Part shown: positions 1 through 9,794 of the stretch, in pieces
Layout: each line of letters starts with the position of its first letter
Numbering within the stretch: position 1 is the stretch's first letter
NCBI GenBank assembly: GCA_022496805.1
Contig: CM040086.1
Location: 13,704,501-13,768,500 of the forward strand
DNA length: 64,000 nucleotides
Source: Pohlia nutans
Lineage: Eukaryota; Streptophyta; Bryopsida; Bryales; Mniaceae
Direction of reading: 5' to 3'
Notes under the pieces: generated by a model
The model's input: only the letters and a program-made list of their open reading frames with translations
Database searches by the model: none
Told to the model about the DNA's origin: nothing
Position numbers and translations under genes: made by a program

Positions 1-2
1 TT

Positions 3-534
3 ACAGAGCCGAGGAATGATGTCTACCATGTTTGTTCAAGGGTGACAATAGATGATATACGGCAGCACCTTGTTGATCGATATTTGGTAACATATCATGG
101 TTGAAACCTCATTAGTATTTACATATTTTATTTTTATTTTGGCACTTTCATTGAATATTCTTGAACTTCCCTTTGATGAGCAGCCTCTGATATATCAACA
201 CGAATGCCTGATCGATGTGCAGGATGAGGAGTTCGTGGTGGTGCTAGAGAAGGGCATTGCACCTCACACACGCCATGTCCAAGGCTCAAACTATTGTTTG
301 TTGAATGTGTTTGAGGATCGTATATCTGGCCGAGCAATCATAATCTCTGTGGTAGGTTCTCTACACTCAAGTCAGAATTTCAAAGCTGAACATAGTCACG
401 TTTTGTTACTTTGCCATACTAACATCATTGTTTATTTATTTATTTTATTTCCACAGATCGACAATCTTATGAACGGTACATCAGGTCAAGCACTGCAGAA
501 CCTGAACCTGATGATGGGCTACCCTGAGGATTAA
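3..534 (+). CDS. 3' exons of an unrecognised gene (5' truncated by the window edge)
   Basis: Three exons read in phase. The first (3-86) encodes a stretch ending in QHLVDRYL and stops at a GT donor (87). The second starts at 184 or 223, after CAG acceptors, and ends at 351 before GTAGGT. The third (457-534) follows TTTCCACAG and ends in MMGYPED and a TAA stop. All junctions are phase 0, which supports a real gene. The visible C-terminal part is about 100 aa, acidic, with an alternating hydrophobic run (EEFVVVLEKG) and no membrane segment, signal or known motif. I do not recognise the family. The open reading through the first intron is incidental. The choice between the two acceptors for exon 2 is uncertain: the 184 site has the better pyrimidine tract. 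Confidence 0.6.
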
Positions 535-1127
535 TTGTGGGCTCCTTCAGCAACCCCTGTTTCCTTGATCCGGTTTAGGGTTAGAGGTTTCTTTTCATCT
601 GGTGACTGATTCATGCAACCTTTGTGAACTCGAGACTGTAACTTACATGAGTTGAAATCCAATATAATGTGCAACCTCTTTGTACTAATGTGTCATTGTC
701 ACATAAACTTAGTTTCTAATCGTAACTAAATTGCATCAATATACATGGGTTATATCAAACAACATTTTAAATTTATTTTTTGTTGCTGGTACAATTCATC
801 AATTATTTATACAAATATGTGGATCTAGAGTACTACACATGATCTTTGCCCTCATGTAGATAACTAACTTCACTTACAATATTTACAAAAAAAGCTAATT
901 AACTTTGCAATATTCAATGCTAACTAATGACTACAATCCTAAACATGATATATGCAATCGAAGAAACTCAAGCTTTATACAAATAAAAACTCGCACAAGT
1001 ATAAATCCTTTTATTGCATTGACAACATTACAGATGGTACCAAGAGCATGAATTGAAGGAGATTCAATCTCTCATACTTCAACGTGACTCTACGATTGGA
1101 ACAATTACTACTAATCACCCGGTTGGC
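535..1127. other. 3' UTR and convergent intergenic space
   Basis: AT-rich DNA between two convergent genes. It must hold the 3' UTR of the upstream gene (from 535) and the 3' UTR of the S-protein homolog, which ends at 1128 on the minus strand. I see no further ORF, RNA gene or repeat in it. Confidence 0.5.
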
Positions 1128-1520
1128 TTACCAATTCCAAGGATGGAAAAAGACAGGGACCTCGCCAGGCTTGCTTTTGTAGAAGCCATCTCCTCGCACA
1201 TGATATTCACAATTGACGCAATGAATAGTATCATCGACGTTGTTGATGTGCCACACTACAAAAAATTGTCGCTTTCCCAGGCATGAAAAGTTGCAACGGT
1301 ATAGAGTAGGTCCCCACCCGTATCCAAACGAAAACGTCCACCCGTAGTTTTGAAGATGCTTGATGAGCGTGTGCGCTCCAATCTCTTGGTAGATGTTCAC
1401 TGAACCTGTTTCGGCAAAGGCTATAGTGCTCGACTCCATGACAAGGAGCACTAGCACTAAAAAGATCATTGGTGCCATCGTTGGTTTTGCCATTTTTGCG
1501 CTAAAAGCAATGCTCAACAC
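1128..1520 (-). CDS. secreted plant self-incompatibility S1-type protein (S-protein homolog, SPH)
   Basis: Single-exon ORF of 130 aa. A hydrophobic signal peptide (around residues 14-35, MAPMIFLVLVLLVME) ends near AFA|ETG. The mature part of about 95 aa has the order typical of the S1/SPH family: VNIYQ at the start, a central aromatic W-F-F-G-W-G-T-L-Y-C segment (residues about 60-75, YGWTFSFGYGWGPTLYRC), a GKRQFFVVW strand, then a C-x-x-C (CVNC) and a VRGDGFY strand. Family members are small secreted beta-sandwich proteins; poppy PrsS is the self-incompatibility ligand, but most homologs have other or unknown roles, so no mating role is claimed. Translation may start at residue 1 or at Met10 (1493), which gives a more ordinary signal peptide. 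The stop is TAA. Length agrees with the family (about 110-150 aa). Confidence 0.75.
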   Translation of the reverse strand: MLSIAFSAKMAKPTMAPMIFLVLVLLVMESSTIAFAETGSVNIYQEIGAHTLIKHLQNYGWTFSFGYGWGPTLYRCNFSCLGKRQFFVVWHINNVDDTIHCVNCEYHVRGDGFYKSKPGEVPVFFHPWNW

Positions 1521-3413
1521 TCTGCGACAACCACAAACAAACGACTTGGGTTTCTACAAGATCAATCACCACTACACCATAAAGGTGTATGGAAGAGAAC
1601 TCGAACAAACTATCCTCTAGACTACTACACCAGAGATTGGAACGTCCCATAAAATCTCTAAACAATGAGTAGACTGCCTCGAGGTCCTCATTTAATAGCT
1701 CTTGAAATCCGATCCAAAGAAGCCTTGATATTGTGCCTTTTGATCCATGCTCATCCTCATTGCACACGGCATGTAAGTGACTCGAACCTACGTCTTTGTC
1801 ACTGCCAGCATATTCCTTTCCAAAACCTTCCGAATGCGGTTGTAAGGAACAAAGACGATCCCATAGGACGATCCCGTAGAACAATCTCGTAGGACAATTC
1901 GATAGGACGATTCTATTTAGAGAGTGATAGTTCGATTTTTGCAAGAAGTAAGGTGGTAATAATTCAAACGGTTTTGCAAGAGATAAGGTAGTGACAATAC
2001 AAACAGTCCACCATCAATTACCACCCGGACGGTGATGATCCAATTTCCACTATCTTTGACTACATCAAGCATGTGCGAGTTTCCCCCTAGGACATTGTTT
2101 TTACAAAGAATTTGTTGTTGATAAGAGCATCAACAAGAACTATCAAATTGAGAAGCAGTACCTTTTCAAGCTTGCTTTGCATTGTGTTTTATATAGATAT
2201 TTCAAGTACGTTGTATACCCCGCAAAAGTCATTTCTAGATCCCCTCTTGTCTTTGTGAATTACCTTAAGCAGGAAAGGAAGGACTTCGTGGTCATTGAGG
2301 GGAGCATGAAAGGTTGGGATAAATGGGAATTGTTTTGTTGAATGGGATGAAAATTCCATATGCTTTTAATTTTTTCATTATTTTGAAGCTTTTTAATGTT
2401 TTTACTACGCGGAAACAAGTTCTTCAAGGCGCGGCAATAGGTCCTTTTATTAAATTCATTAACTTAAATTTTTCTTCTATTACACTCTAAAACCATGGTA
2501 ATAGGAGGTGCTTCATAAAAAAAATTGCGATTTTTTTTCCAAAGTCTCTGCTCACCGCTCACCGCTCATTGCTCACTGCTCACATAATAACATTTCCCAT
2601 GCTTCACCCATTTCGGTAAAAATGGATTGAAACAAACTTATGGATTTACCCATTTTGGTCGAGAATTGGTAGCTTCAAACTTTTTAGTACTCACCAACGA
2701 TACGTGAAAGTTTGCTCTAAATCCTCTTTGAATGTAATGAGAACACTATTTACATGGGGATCCAATTCTTTGAGTGATGTCACCTAAAATGTGTCACAGA
2801 AAACATAGGTTTCTTATGGTGTTGCTTATATGTCCATCTTGCATTGTTACACAAACTTCAAGGTTATCAAACTACAAATAACAAAAGATTATTAAGGTTG
2901 ATCATCATGATCTTAACATCCAAATACGACTAGATGAATTCTTCCATGTAAAGAATGTAGAGTTAAGAGATATTTGTGGATCTATCGTCTCGTCTATTGT
3001 ACAATGTAGTTTGCATGCTTACTGGATCTGACCATATTTCCATAGTTCCTCAAAATTCGTTGGTGTAATTTGTCAAGAGAAAAATTAGGATCATGAAATG
3101 CCGATTCAACATTCAAGATTGTTTCACATATAGCTTGAATTTATCCAACAAACAATCAATCATTAACAAATAAGATTTTTTTGAGAATAAGTAAAAAATG
3201 GAGTCTGCACAAATTATAAATGGATCAATCTTTTGCAACGGCTCTTGCATGAAATCACCCTATTTGATGAATTGGATGAGAGATTGAAGGATTTGGTATT
3301 ACGATCCAAAGTGTGTTAATTCATTTAATTATCATTATTATTAATTACACATAAAACATGCAATTCCCTATTTTGTACTAGGCCAAGTGCAATCATTTCA
3401 AGACCTAATCTTT
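1521..3413. other. intergenic, no gene seen
   Basis: Holds the upstream region of the minus-strand S-protein homolog, a 13-bp minisatellite (1854-1918) and a short 7-bp tandem array (about 2550-2585, GCTCACC-like units). The rest is AT-rich with only short chance ORFs. Confidence 0.5.
1854..1918. repeat. 13-bp minisatellite
   Basis: Five imperfect 13-bp units in tandem, of the type GACGATCCCATAG / GACGATCCCGTAG / AACAATCTCGTAG / GACAATTCGATAG. It lies about 335 bp upstream of the S-protein homolog start. Confidence 0.8.
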
Positions 3414-3682
3414 AGAGAAGTCACTTAGTGTAAACTTTGGGTACACATGAGCGTACAAAGGATATTTAATCGGGGGCTATGAAATAATTGAAATCTCATA
3501 CTATTTATATTATATTTAGGATATATTCCGTATATGTAATAGGAATATTCCTAAAATATTTCCAAGTTGGTTTTAAAACATCCTATATTACTTCTATAAA
3601 TTTATAATTTTTATCTCAAATGAATAAAAGACACCCTATATTTGTTCTCATAGTTATTTAAATTCTTGAAAGTTACTTCCCT
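3414..3682 (+). mobile_element. MITE-like repeat, copy 1 (AAGTCACTTAGTG family)
   Basis: About 269 bp bounded by short inverted ends (GAAGTCACTTAGTG on the left, AGTTACTTCCCT on the right). It is collinear over its length with 31450-31710, including GGGGGCT, the TTTATATTATATTTAGG core and AATGAATAAAAGACACCC. No coding capacity. Confidence 0.6.
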
Positions 3683-5092
3683 GGGACCTAATTGTGTTAA
3701 AAAGACTTATAAAAAAATTTGACGAAAATACATTGACTTTCTCCTTTGTTGAAACTTGCAGTATACTGCAATAAAACACCAACATTTCAAAATTTTCATT
3801 ACAAAAATTTGAATTTCATATAATTGTAAAATTCTAAGATTGTCTAATTAAAAGATATTACAAATCATGGATACATTAAGACCCTATAAAACCACTGCTA
3901 GGGTGTAATGAAAAATGACATGTTTTTTCTCCTTTTCCTTCTTCTTGTTTCTTTTTTTGTATGCCAAAAAGTACAACATGACATCTTTTGTATACACATA
4001 AAAAAATTGCATATTCTAAAGTCTATTGAACTTTGATTATGCATAAGTCCATCATGAGGTTTTGGCACATCATGTTTATTTTGTTGAAAGTGTGTCAAAT
4101 GAGTACTTTTTGTCCTCGGTTTTCAAAATTTCTAATTTTAGGTTCGTCCCGCCATCCAAATTGAAGAACCAAAAAATGGTCTCGTAACCACTTTTTGATG
4201 ACCTACTTTGGAGTCATGAACTTTTTGCTAATTTGATCAATTTAGGTAATAAATTCGATATTTTGCTTCATTTTAGTGTACGCTATAATGTGCAAAATGA
4301 AATTTCTTTAATAAGTGGATGGAAAGTTGTGAAAATAACCTTCAAAATGAGAAAAAAGTACTTGTCTTTTAAAAGTTCCCAATGTAGACATTCAAGTGTT
4401 TGTGTATGCCTATTTCACCAATACCTTGTGAAAAATGTTTTAGGTTAAGTGTACTGATCAGCTAGAATCCCCACTCAGTATCTCCGCTTTACCAATCAAG
4501 AACTAGGAATGTAACAACAAGTTGAACAACTTTCGATGCTTTTAAACCCCTAAGCGTCCAAAAAGCCCCGTGGGGCCATACGTTGTCGCATTTTTGTACA
4601 TCAACTCCATTTTTGGTATTCATTTAACATTTTATAACATTTCTTTGAAAACAGTGTTGAATTGGGTCCTCAAAGGGTTAAAGGGTTAACTTGAGAATGT
4701 TATGACTAACCAATAGAAAATGGACGACTAGAAATTAGAAAAAAAAATTCCTTGAACACTGCGCCACTTCTTTTGTCCCTCCATTGACAATGGTTAATGG
4801 TTTCTGACCTTCTTGCTTCCTTCCCCACCCTCCACACTCTTTGGAAAATGAAAAATAAAGGGCTACAGTGAATGCACTACATGGATGGAAATCACAGGAT
4901 GCATCAGAAATCACTAGATGGATGAAAGGGCCGAGTGGCTGAATGCTACTGACGGAATGTTATGTAGCGACGGCGAGAGCCGTGCGTTCTCTCTTTGGAG
5001 TGGGAGCTAGGGTTTCCCCTCGCGTCCGCCATAGGCACAGTCCCGTAGCGAAGCTGTGATTCCTCGCAGCGGCAGCGGCAGCGGCAGCAGCC
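3683..5092. other. repeat-derived intergenic DNA and RPL19 upstream region
   Basis: About 3930-4480 is similar to 44880-45420 (shared CTAAAGTC..AACTTTGA, TTAGGTTC..CCCG and ACCTACTTTGGA blocks in the same order). About 4549-4688 looks like a decayed member of the TTAA-flanked family (ACCCCTAAGCGTCC to GGTCCTCAAAGGGTTAA). The last about 250 bp before 5093 become GC-rich and must contain the RPL19 promoter and leader, with a TAGGGTTT telo-box near 5006 and a GGCAGC repeat at about 5068-5090. Confidence 0.5.
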
Positions 5093-6347
5093 ATGGTGTC
5101 CCTGAAGCTGCAGAAGCGGTAGGCCGCCAGCGTGCTCAAATGCGGCGAGCGCAAGGTGTGGCTGGACCCCAATGAGGTGAACGAAATCTCCATGGCCAAC
5201 AGCCGGCAGAACATCCGCAAGCTCGTCAAGGACGGCTTCGTCATCCGCAAGCCCCAGAAGATCCACTCGCGCGCCCGCGCTCGCCGCGCGCTGGAGGCCA
5301 AGCGCAAGGGCCGTCACTCCGGCTACGGAAAGCGCCGCGGCACCCGCGAGGCCAGGCTTCCCACCAAGGTACTTGCTTCGCGATGCCCGTGGGGTTTAGG
5401 GTTTAGGGTTTTTTTTTTCCGGTCATTCTGTGTGGATCATCTTGCTGGGATTGCCGTGGTGGGGTTTTAGGGTTTTCCGTTCTCGGTTGGCGATTGTAGG
5501 GTTTGTGGGATGGAATTCGCAGCCCGCTGAGCTCCAGCTCGCCGGTGTTTCCCATTTTGTTCTGTATGTTTAGGGTTTATGTAGGGTTTCCGACGTGAAT
5601 TATGGAGCTGCAGCGCATTCGGGTGACGGGGAAGTAGTGCGATGTGGGAAAGTTAGAATGAACGATCGGAATTGTCCGTGGCATTCCGATTTAGATTCGC
5701 AATTCGGGTGCTCGTTTATCACAAGCCAGGTCGAAATTGAAGTGCTCAGTCGATCACTGGGTGTTGAATTGGAGTGAGCGTGGTCGGGTCCGAGGCGGCA
5801 TGGGTGATGCGCTAGAGTAGGGTTTGTTGTTTGTCAGCACGACGAGGATGCTCGCCAAAGATTTCGATCCTGTTTGGGATTGTAATGTGGTGACTGGTGT
5901 GGCTGCGTGGGAACATATTCTTGGGGACATGTATATGGGATGAAAATGGTACGATCGGGCAGTTGACGAGTTGGTGAGTGGGTGGTTTGGTAGGTGCTGT
6001 GGTTGCGGCGCATGCGGGTGTTGAGGCGTCTTCTGCGCAAGTACCGCGATGCGAAGAAGATCGACAAGCACATGTACCACGACATGTACATGAAGGTGAA
6101 GGGTAACGTGTTCAAGAACAAGCGCGTGTTGATGGAGAGCATCCACAAGTCGAAGGCGGAGAAGGCCCGTGAGAAGACTCTATCGGACCAATTCGAGGCC
6201 AGACGCGCGAAGAACAAGGCCACGCGGGAGCGCAAGATTGCGAGGAGGGAGGAGCGTCAGGCGCAGGGTATTCCGGAGGTGGCCCCTGCGGCCCAGGCTG
6301 CGGAGGCTCCAGTGAGCGCTGCTCCGGTGAGGAAGTCGAAAAAGTGA
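5093..6347 (+). CDS. RPL19: 60S ribosomal protein L19 (eL19), two exons, in-frame TAG at codon 10
   Basis: Structural protein of the large cytosolic ribosomal subunit. Exon 1 is 5093-5368 (92 codons) and ends PTK|GTACTT; exon 2 is 5994-6347 after TTTGGTAG and starts VLWLRRMRV. The joined frame has 209 codons, the usual plant length. Family landmarks are intact: MVSLKLQKR, the [15 protein letters not shown] block, GRHSGYGKR, and exon 2 [18 protein letters not shown] and [15 protein letters not shown], followed by a variable Ala/Pro tail ending KSKK. The one defect is TAG at 5120-5122 where eL19 proteins have Leu (KR-L-AAS); TTG to TAG is a single base change. Nothing else is broken and the intron is kept, so this is not a processed pseudogene. 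It may be a base-call error, a very recent loss, or a read-through case. The ATG lies in a good context (GCAGCCATGG). Confidence 0.9.
5391..5480 (+). promoter_or_regulatory. telo-box cluster in the RPL19 intron
   Basis: Two to three telomere-like TTTAGGG units in tandem (about 5392-5412), followed by another TTTTAGGGTTTT at about 5465. Telo-boxes (AAACCCTA) are known near transcription starts of plant ribosomal protein genes. Here they sit just 3' of the first donor, so a regulatory role is an inference from position and family. Confidence 0.45.
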
Positions 6348-7669
6348 AGTGCGTGACTCATTTATACTGTAATATGAATTTTCCTAGTTGTGAATCTAAA
6401 TCCATGAATGGAGGTACCACCTTACTTGTTACACGTGAGTTGTAGAGCATAGCAATGGCTGGCAATGGGAGTGGTCTCGTCATTTCTGGCTGTTTTTATT
6501 CATGCATGGGTCCGTGGATGGTGAAAATCTACCAAACAATGCTTGCAAAGGTTGTCACAGCATGTTTTGATGTGGGCATTCCGCTCTGTGCCGTTGAAGA
6601 GGAGGGTGTGCACAACAGTTGATGTGGGGTGGAATGAAGTCGTTACTCGCATGGAGACTGGATCTTAGAGCATCTGACGGTACTTTGGGGACACGGCACT
6701 GAAGTCCTGATAACGTGTGGCAAACATGTGGGTTGGGGTAAACACGTGAAAGGTTTGTGGCCCGTATGGTGCTCGTGCAGGACCTGGTCGAGTATGAAAC
6801 AAACGGCCATCTGAATGGCACTCTCTGTTTGTGGATGAGTCGTTTGGCGAAGTATTCTGTCAAGGACTCCGGGAAGTATTCCCTAACCTAAACTCCGTGT
6901 GGAGGGAATCGTACGCCTCAGGCGTATGTGAGCTTTCGAGACGTCATGTTTGGCTTGTGGGAGCTATTAGATACGTGCACTACAGTACCTGCACTTTCTG
7001 CTTCAACACATGAATTGCCACCCTGTTGCATTGTATGATATGTGATTCTGCGGCAGGATCCTGGTTTGAGGAAAAGAATGGAGGTTTGTGGGAACAAACA
7101 GCCATGAAATAGTCAGTGGAAGTCTTGAAATCCTGTGAACGAGTGGTTGTAACAGTAATGTAACTATGGTGTTTCCGAAGGTGTCAACACTGGTGAATAA
7201 TGGAGGTGTCCTGTTTTTGCAATTTCTAGTCTACGCCAAATTTGGATGTTTTATTCCCAAACCGTGCATGGAGTCCCCTGGGGGCCATGTTTTTGTCGGT
7301 TTTCCAGTCAAATGCTGATTTTCGCCTAGTTCCAAATTCGAATGGAAAGTGTTTGCATGTTCAAATATGTTGAGGCTGTCTTCTACTTTCAGAACTGATT
7401 TACCATTCATCAAAGTTGATGAAATTGGGGTTTTTTTTTTTACTGCACTTGAAAGGTCAAAGTTCCGAAATCTCAATATAGGCTGCAAGAGTGGTTTTTC
7501 TATGAATATCTTTTTCAAGAATCATGCCAGCTGAACCTTGTTGTTCATAATTATTATTTAAATTGTGTTCTAAGAAATTCATAAGTGAAATGCCTTGGAC
7601 AGATCTTAGATTTTTTTATTTTTATTTTAAAGTAATTATGGGAAAATTCAGGGTAAATCCTTTTGACAA
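6348..7669. other. RPL19 3' UTR and intergenic DNA
   Basis: The RPL19 3' UTR starts at 6348. Beyond it I see no ORF with recognisable content, no RNA gene and no clear repeat before the foldback element at 7670. Confidence 0.5.
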
Positions 7670-8031
7670 TAGAGTTATCCTTAAAGTCACCGTGTGTTTG
7701 AATAAGATGCCGTGAATTTTGCTATAATGTATTGTTATTTGTGCACCCCAAATAGTTAAAAGGAAGGGAAAAGCTTGGTGGTCTATCATTATTAGGTGTG
7801 TAAGAGCTTGGTGGTTTTCGAACTCATGGAAAACTAGTTTAGCCGTCAAGAAAGACAGCTAAACTAGTTTCCCTTGAGTTTAGTGACCACCAAGCTCTTA
7901 CACACCTAACAATGATAGACCACCAAGCTTTTCCCTACCTTTTAACTATTTGGGGTGCACAAATAACAATACATTATAGCAAAATTCACGGCATCTTATT
8001 CAAACACACGGTGACTTTAAGGATAACTCTA
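7670..8031. mobile_element. foldback MITE, GAGTTATCC family, copy 1
   Basis: A nearly perfect palindrome of about 360 bp. The left arm begins TA-GAGTTATCCTTAAAGTCACC and the right arm ends with its complement followed by TA, so a TA target duplication is likely. The arms read TGCCGTGAATTTTGC, CCAAATAGTTAAAAGG and CTTGGTGGTCTATCATT inward and meet in a small AT-rich loop. Copies are at 41665-42030 and 43007-43366. TA plus long inverted repeats suggests a Tc1/mariner-type MITE; the superfamily is an inference. No ORF. Confidence 0.85.
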
Positions 8032-8151
8032 ATACCTCCGAATGTCCCGAATAGAGTGATTCAGGGCATGTAAGTGCCAACAACCACCTGAACGAAGCGT
8101 CTTCACCCGAACGAAGCGTCTTCCTCTACCATTTGAGAACCTCAAAGGTTT

Positions 8152-8390
8152 TTAACCCCTAAAGGACCAAAGATTCATGGTTTTAAAATGACAAGTTTAA
8201 ACGATCATATTGTGAAAATTATAATTTGAATGGGACCAAATTTTATATCACTGGAATTAGTGAAGAATATTACATATGTTGAATAAATTAAAATTAAAAA
8301 AAAAGAAAAAAAAATCTATATAAAAGCTACTCAAAATCACTAAAAAAAAACAGGAGCCACCTGGTGGCCTTATGGTCCTTTAGGGGTTAA
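8152..8390. mobile_element. TTAA-flanked MITE (piggyBac-like ends)
   Basis: 239 bp including TTAA at both ends. Left end TTAA-CCCCTAAAGGACC, right end GGTCCTTTAGGGG-TTAA, a perfect 13-bp inverted pair. The interior (ATTCATGGTTTTAAAATGAC, CATATTGTGAAAA, ATGGGACCAAATTT) is shared with 10280-10516 in inverted orientation, 57413-57644, and the inner parts of 42253-42621 and 43515-43855. TTAA plus CCC..GGG termini are typical of piggyBac elements. No transposase. Confidence 0.8.
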
Positions 8391-8449
8391 GCTCTCTTTT
8401 CCACAATTGTAGAAGTCATTTTAAACTTGAAATATCCCATACTTTTCCA

Positions 8450-8677
8450 GGGTTGGAAGTGGGGGAGGGAGAACCAACCCCCACATTGGGACCATCTGGT
8501 TCTCTCATTTGGGGGCCTGGAAGCTTTTTTTTGGAAATTTTAATTCTATATTTGGGGTCTGCGACCCCAAGTTAGTCTAGGAACACCCACCATGTTCAAA
8601 AATAGGGGCAAGCTTTTGTTTTTGTTTTTTATCTTTGGTCCCAGTGTGGGGGTTAGTTCGCCCAATCCTTGGAAGTG
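8450..8677. mobile_element. MITE with conserved GGGGTCTGCGACCCC core, copy 1
   Basis: Imperfect inverted ends (GAACCAACCCCCACATTGGG on the left, CCCAGTGTGGGGGTTAGTTC on the right) surround a small inner palindrome GGGGTCTGCGACCCCAAGTTA. The same plan is seen at 34262-34577, 45480-45720 and 47392-47592, where the core is the best conserved part. Confidence 0.7.
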
Positions 8678-8710
8678 ACCCATTGTATCTTTGTTCAAGA
8701 ATGCATCTTA

Positions 8711-8838
8711 GGGCATCTTTACACTAGAGGCGAGAAGCCATAAGGAGAGAAATTTCAGCCGATGAGCAATTGAACTTTTTGCCTCATTGGGTGAAATTTC
8801 TCTCCTCATGGCTTCTCGCCTCTAGTGTAAAGAGGCCC
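8711..8838. mobile_element. Tourist-like MITE (PIF/Harbinger type)
   Basis: 128-bp foldback. The left arm starts GGGCATCTTTACACTAGAGG and the right arm is its near-perfect complement ending AGAGGCCC. It is flanked by TTA on both sides (8708-8710 and 8839-8841). TTA target duplication and GGGC-type termini are the PIF/Harbinger/Tourist signature. Confidence 0.85.
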
Positions 8839-8841
8839 TTA

Positions 8842-9794
8842 TGAAACCTCAGTCCTGTTCAAAAAGTGAAAATCTCTGATACCTTTTACAGGGAGTTACC
8901 TACCTGGGTAAGATTTTATCAAAAATTACATGACTCAGGTGGATGGAAACGTAAAAACCAAAATCAGGCCAAACTGAGAGACCAACTGATAGGCTACACC
9001 GCTACAGTGCATTATTGAAAATCTGCCACACTAATCATCTTTTCCCTGTTGTTTGCTTTCAATATCCATTTTTGCAAGGTAGGGCATCAAGACTATAGCA
9101 GAGTGTCTGTCACTCTATAATATCGTATCTCAAATGAAACTTTTCCTTCCTTTATGACATTTATGAAGAATCTCCTTTGTCTGCGTACCATTGCCAAATT
9201 TCCAATCCTACCCTGTCATAGTGATTGTATGGTTGATTCCTTGACATGTTCTGCACTCTGATATCTTCTCAATATGACTACCATTCTGTGATTGAAAGTA
9301 CAATCGTTCAGAACTAGGGGATATAATGTCATGCTAAGCATTGAAGTGAAATTAAACCATTCATATCATTTGTATAGAAAATAAAACAAAAAATGTAACA
9401 GGTGCTCTATTTCCTTATTCCCTGTTCAGCATGATTTTCAAGAAGTATTGAAAGGAATACTTCAACCACTGAAGATGTATACATACCTTGAACATATATG
9501 TCTTCAAAATTGTATTGTGGTCAATGATGTAATTTTTAGTATCAACACATTAGAAGCTCCACACGATGGCTAAGAGGCATCAGATTTCGCACTTGTAGGC
9601 ACAGACCACATTAGGTTCAACAATTTCTACAAGCATCGAAATCTTTCTTCCTCTGCTTGCTTTCATTTCGGCAACTTGATCTGCCATGAACAAGTTTAAA
9701 GTGAAGCACTTCAAGCAGAAATGTAATCCGGTTACATCCATTATGTATAATCTGGATTTTAGAGCAGATTGTACTTAGAATCTGTTCAAAAGGA
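8842..9794. other. ABCC13 3' flank
   Basis: AT-rich DNA that must include the 3' UTR of the minus-strand ABC transporter, whose stop is at 9795-9797. No ORF, RNA gene or repeat recognised. Confidence 0.5.

Noticed and set aside
1501..1944. 147-aa minus-strand ORF
   Set aside because: Overlaps the S-protein start and runs through the 13-bp minisatellite; no motif.
4946..5317. Two overlapping minus-strand ORFs of 115-123 aa
   Set aside because: They are antisense shadows of the GC-rich RPL19 exon 1.
5391..5412. Interstitial telomere
   Set aside because: Only two to three TTTAGGG units; a telo-box cluster in a ribosomal protein gene is the simpler reading.
5754..6235. Minus-strand ORFs of 130-133 aa
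   Set aside because: Antisense to RPL19 exon 2 and its intron; low-complexity His/Val content without motif.
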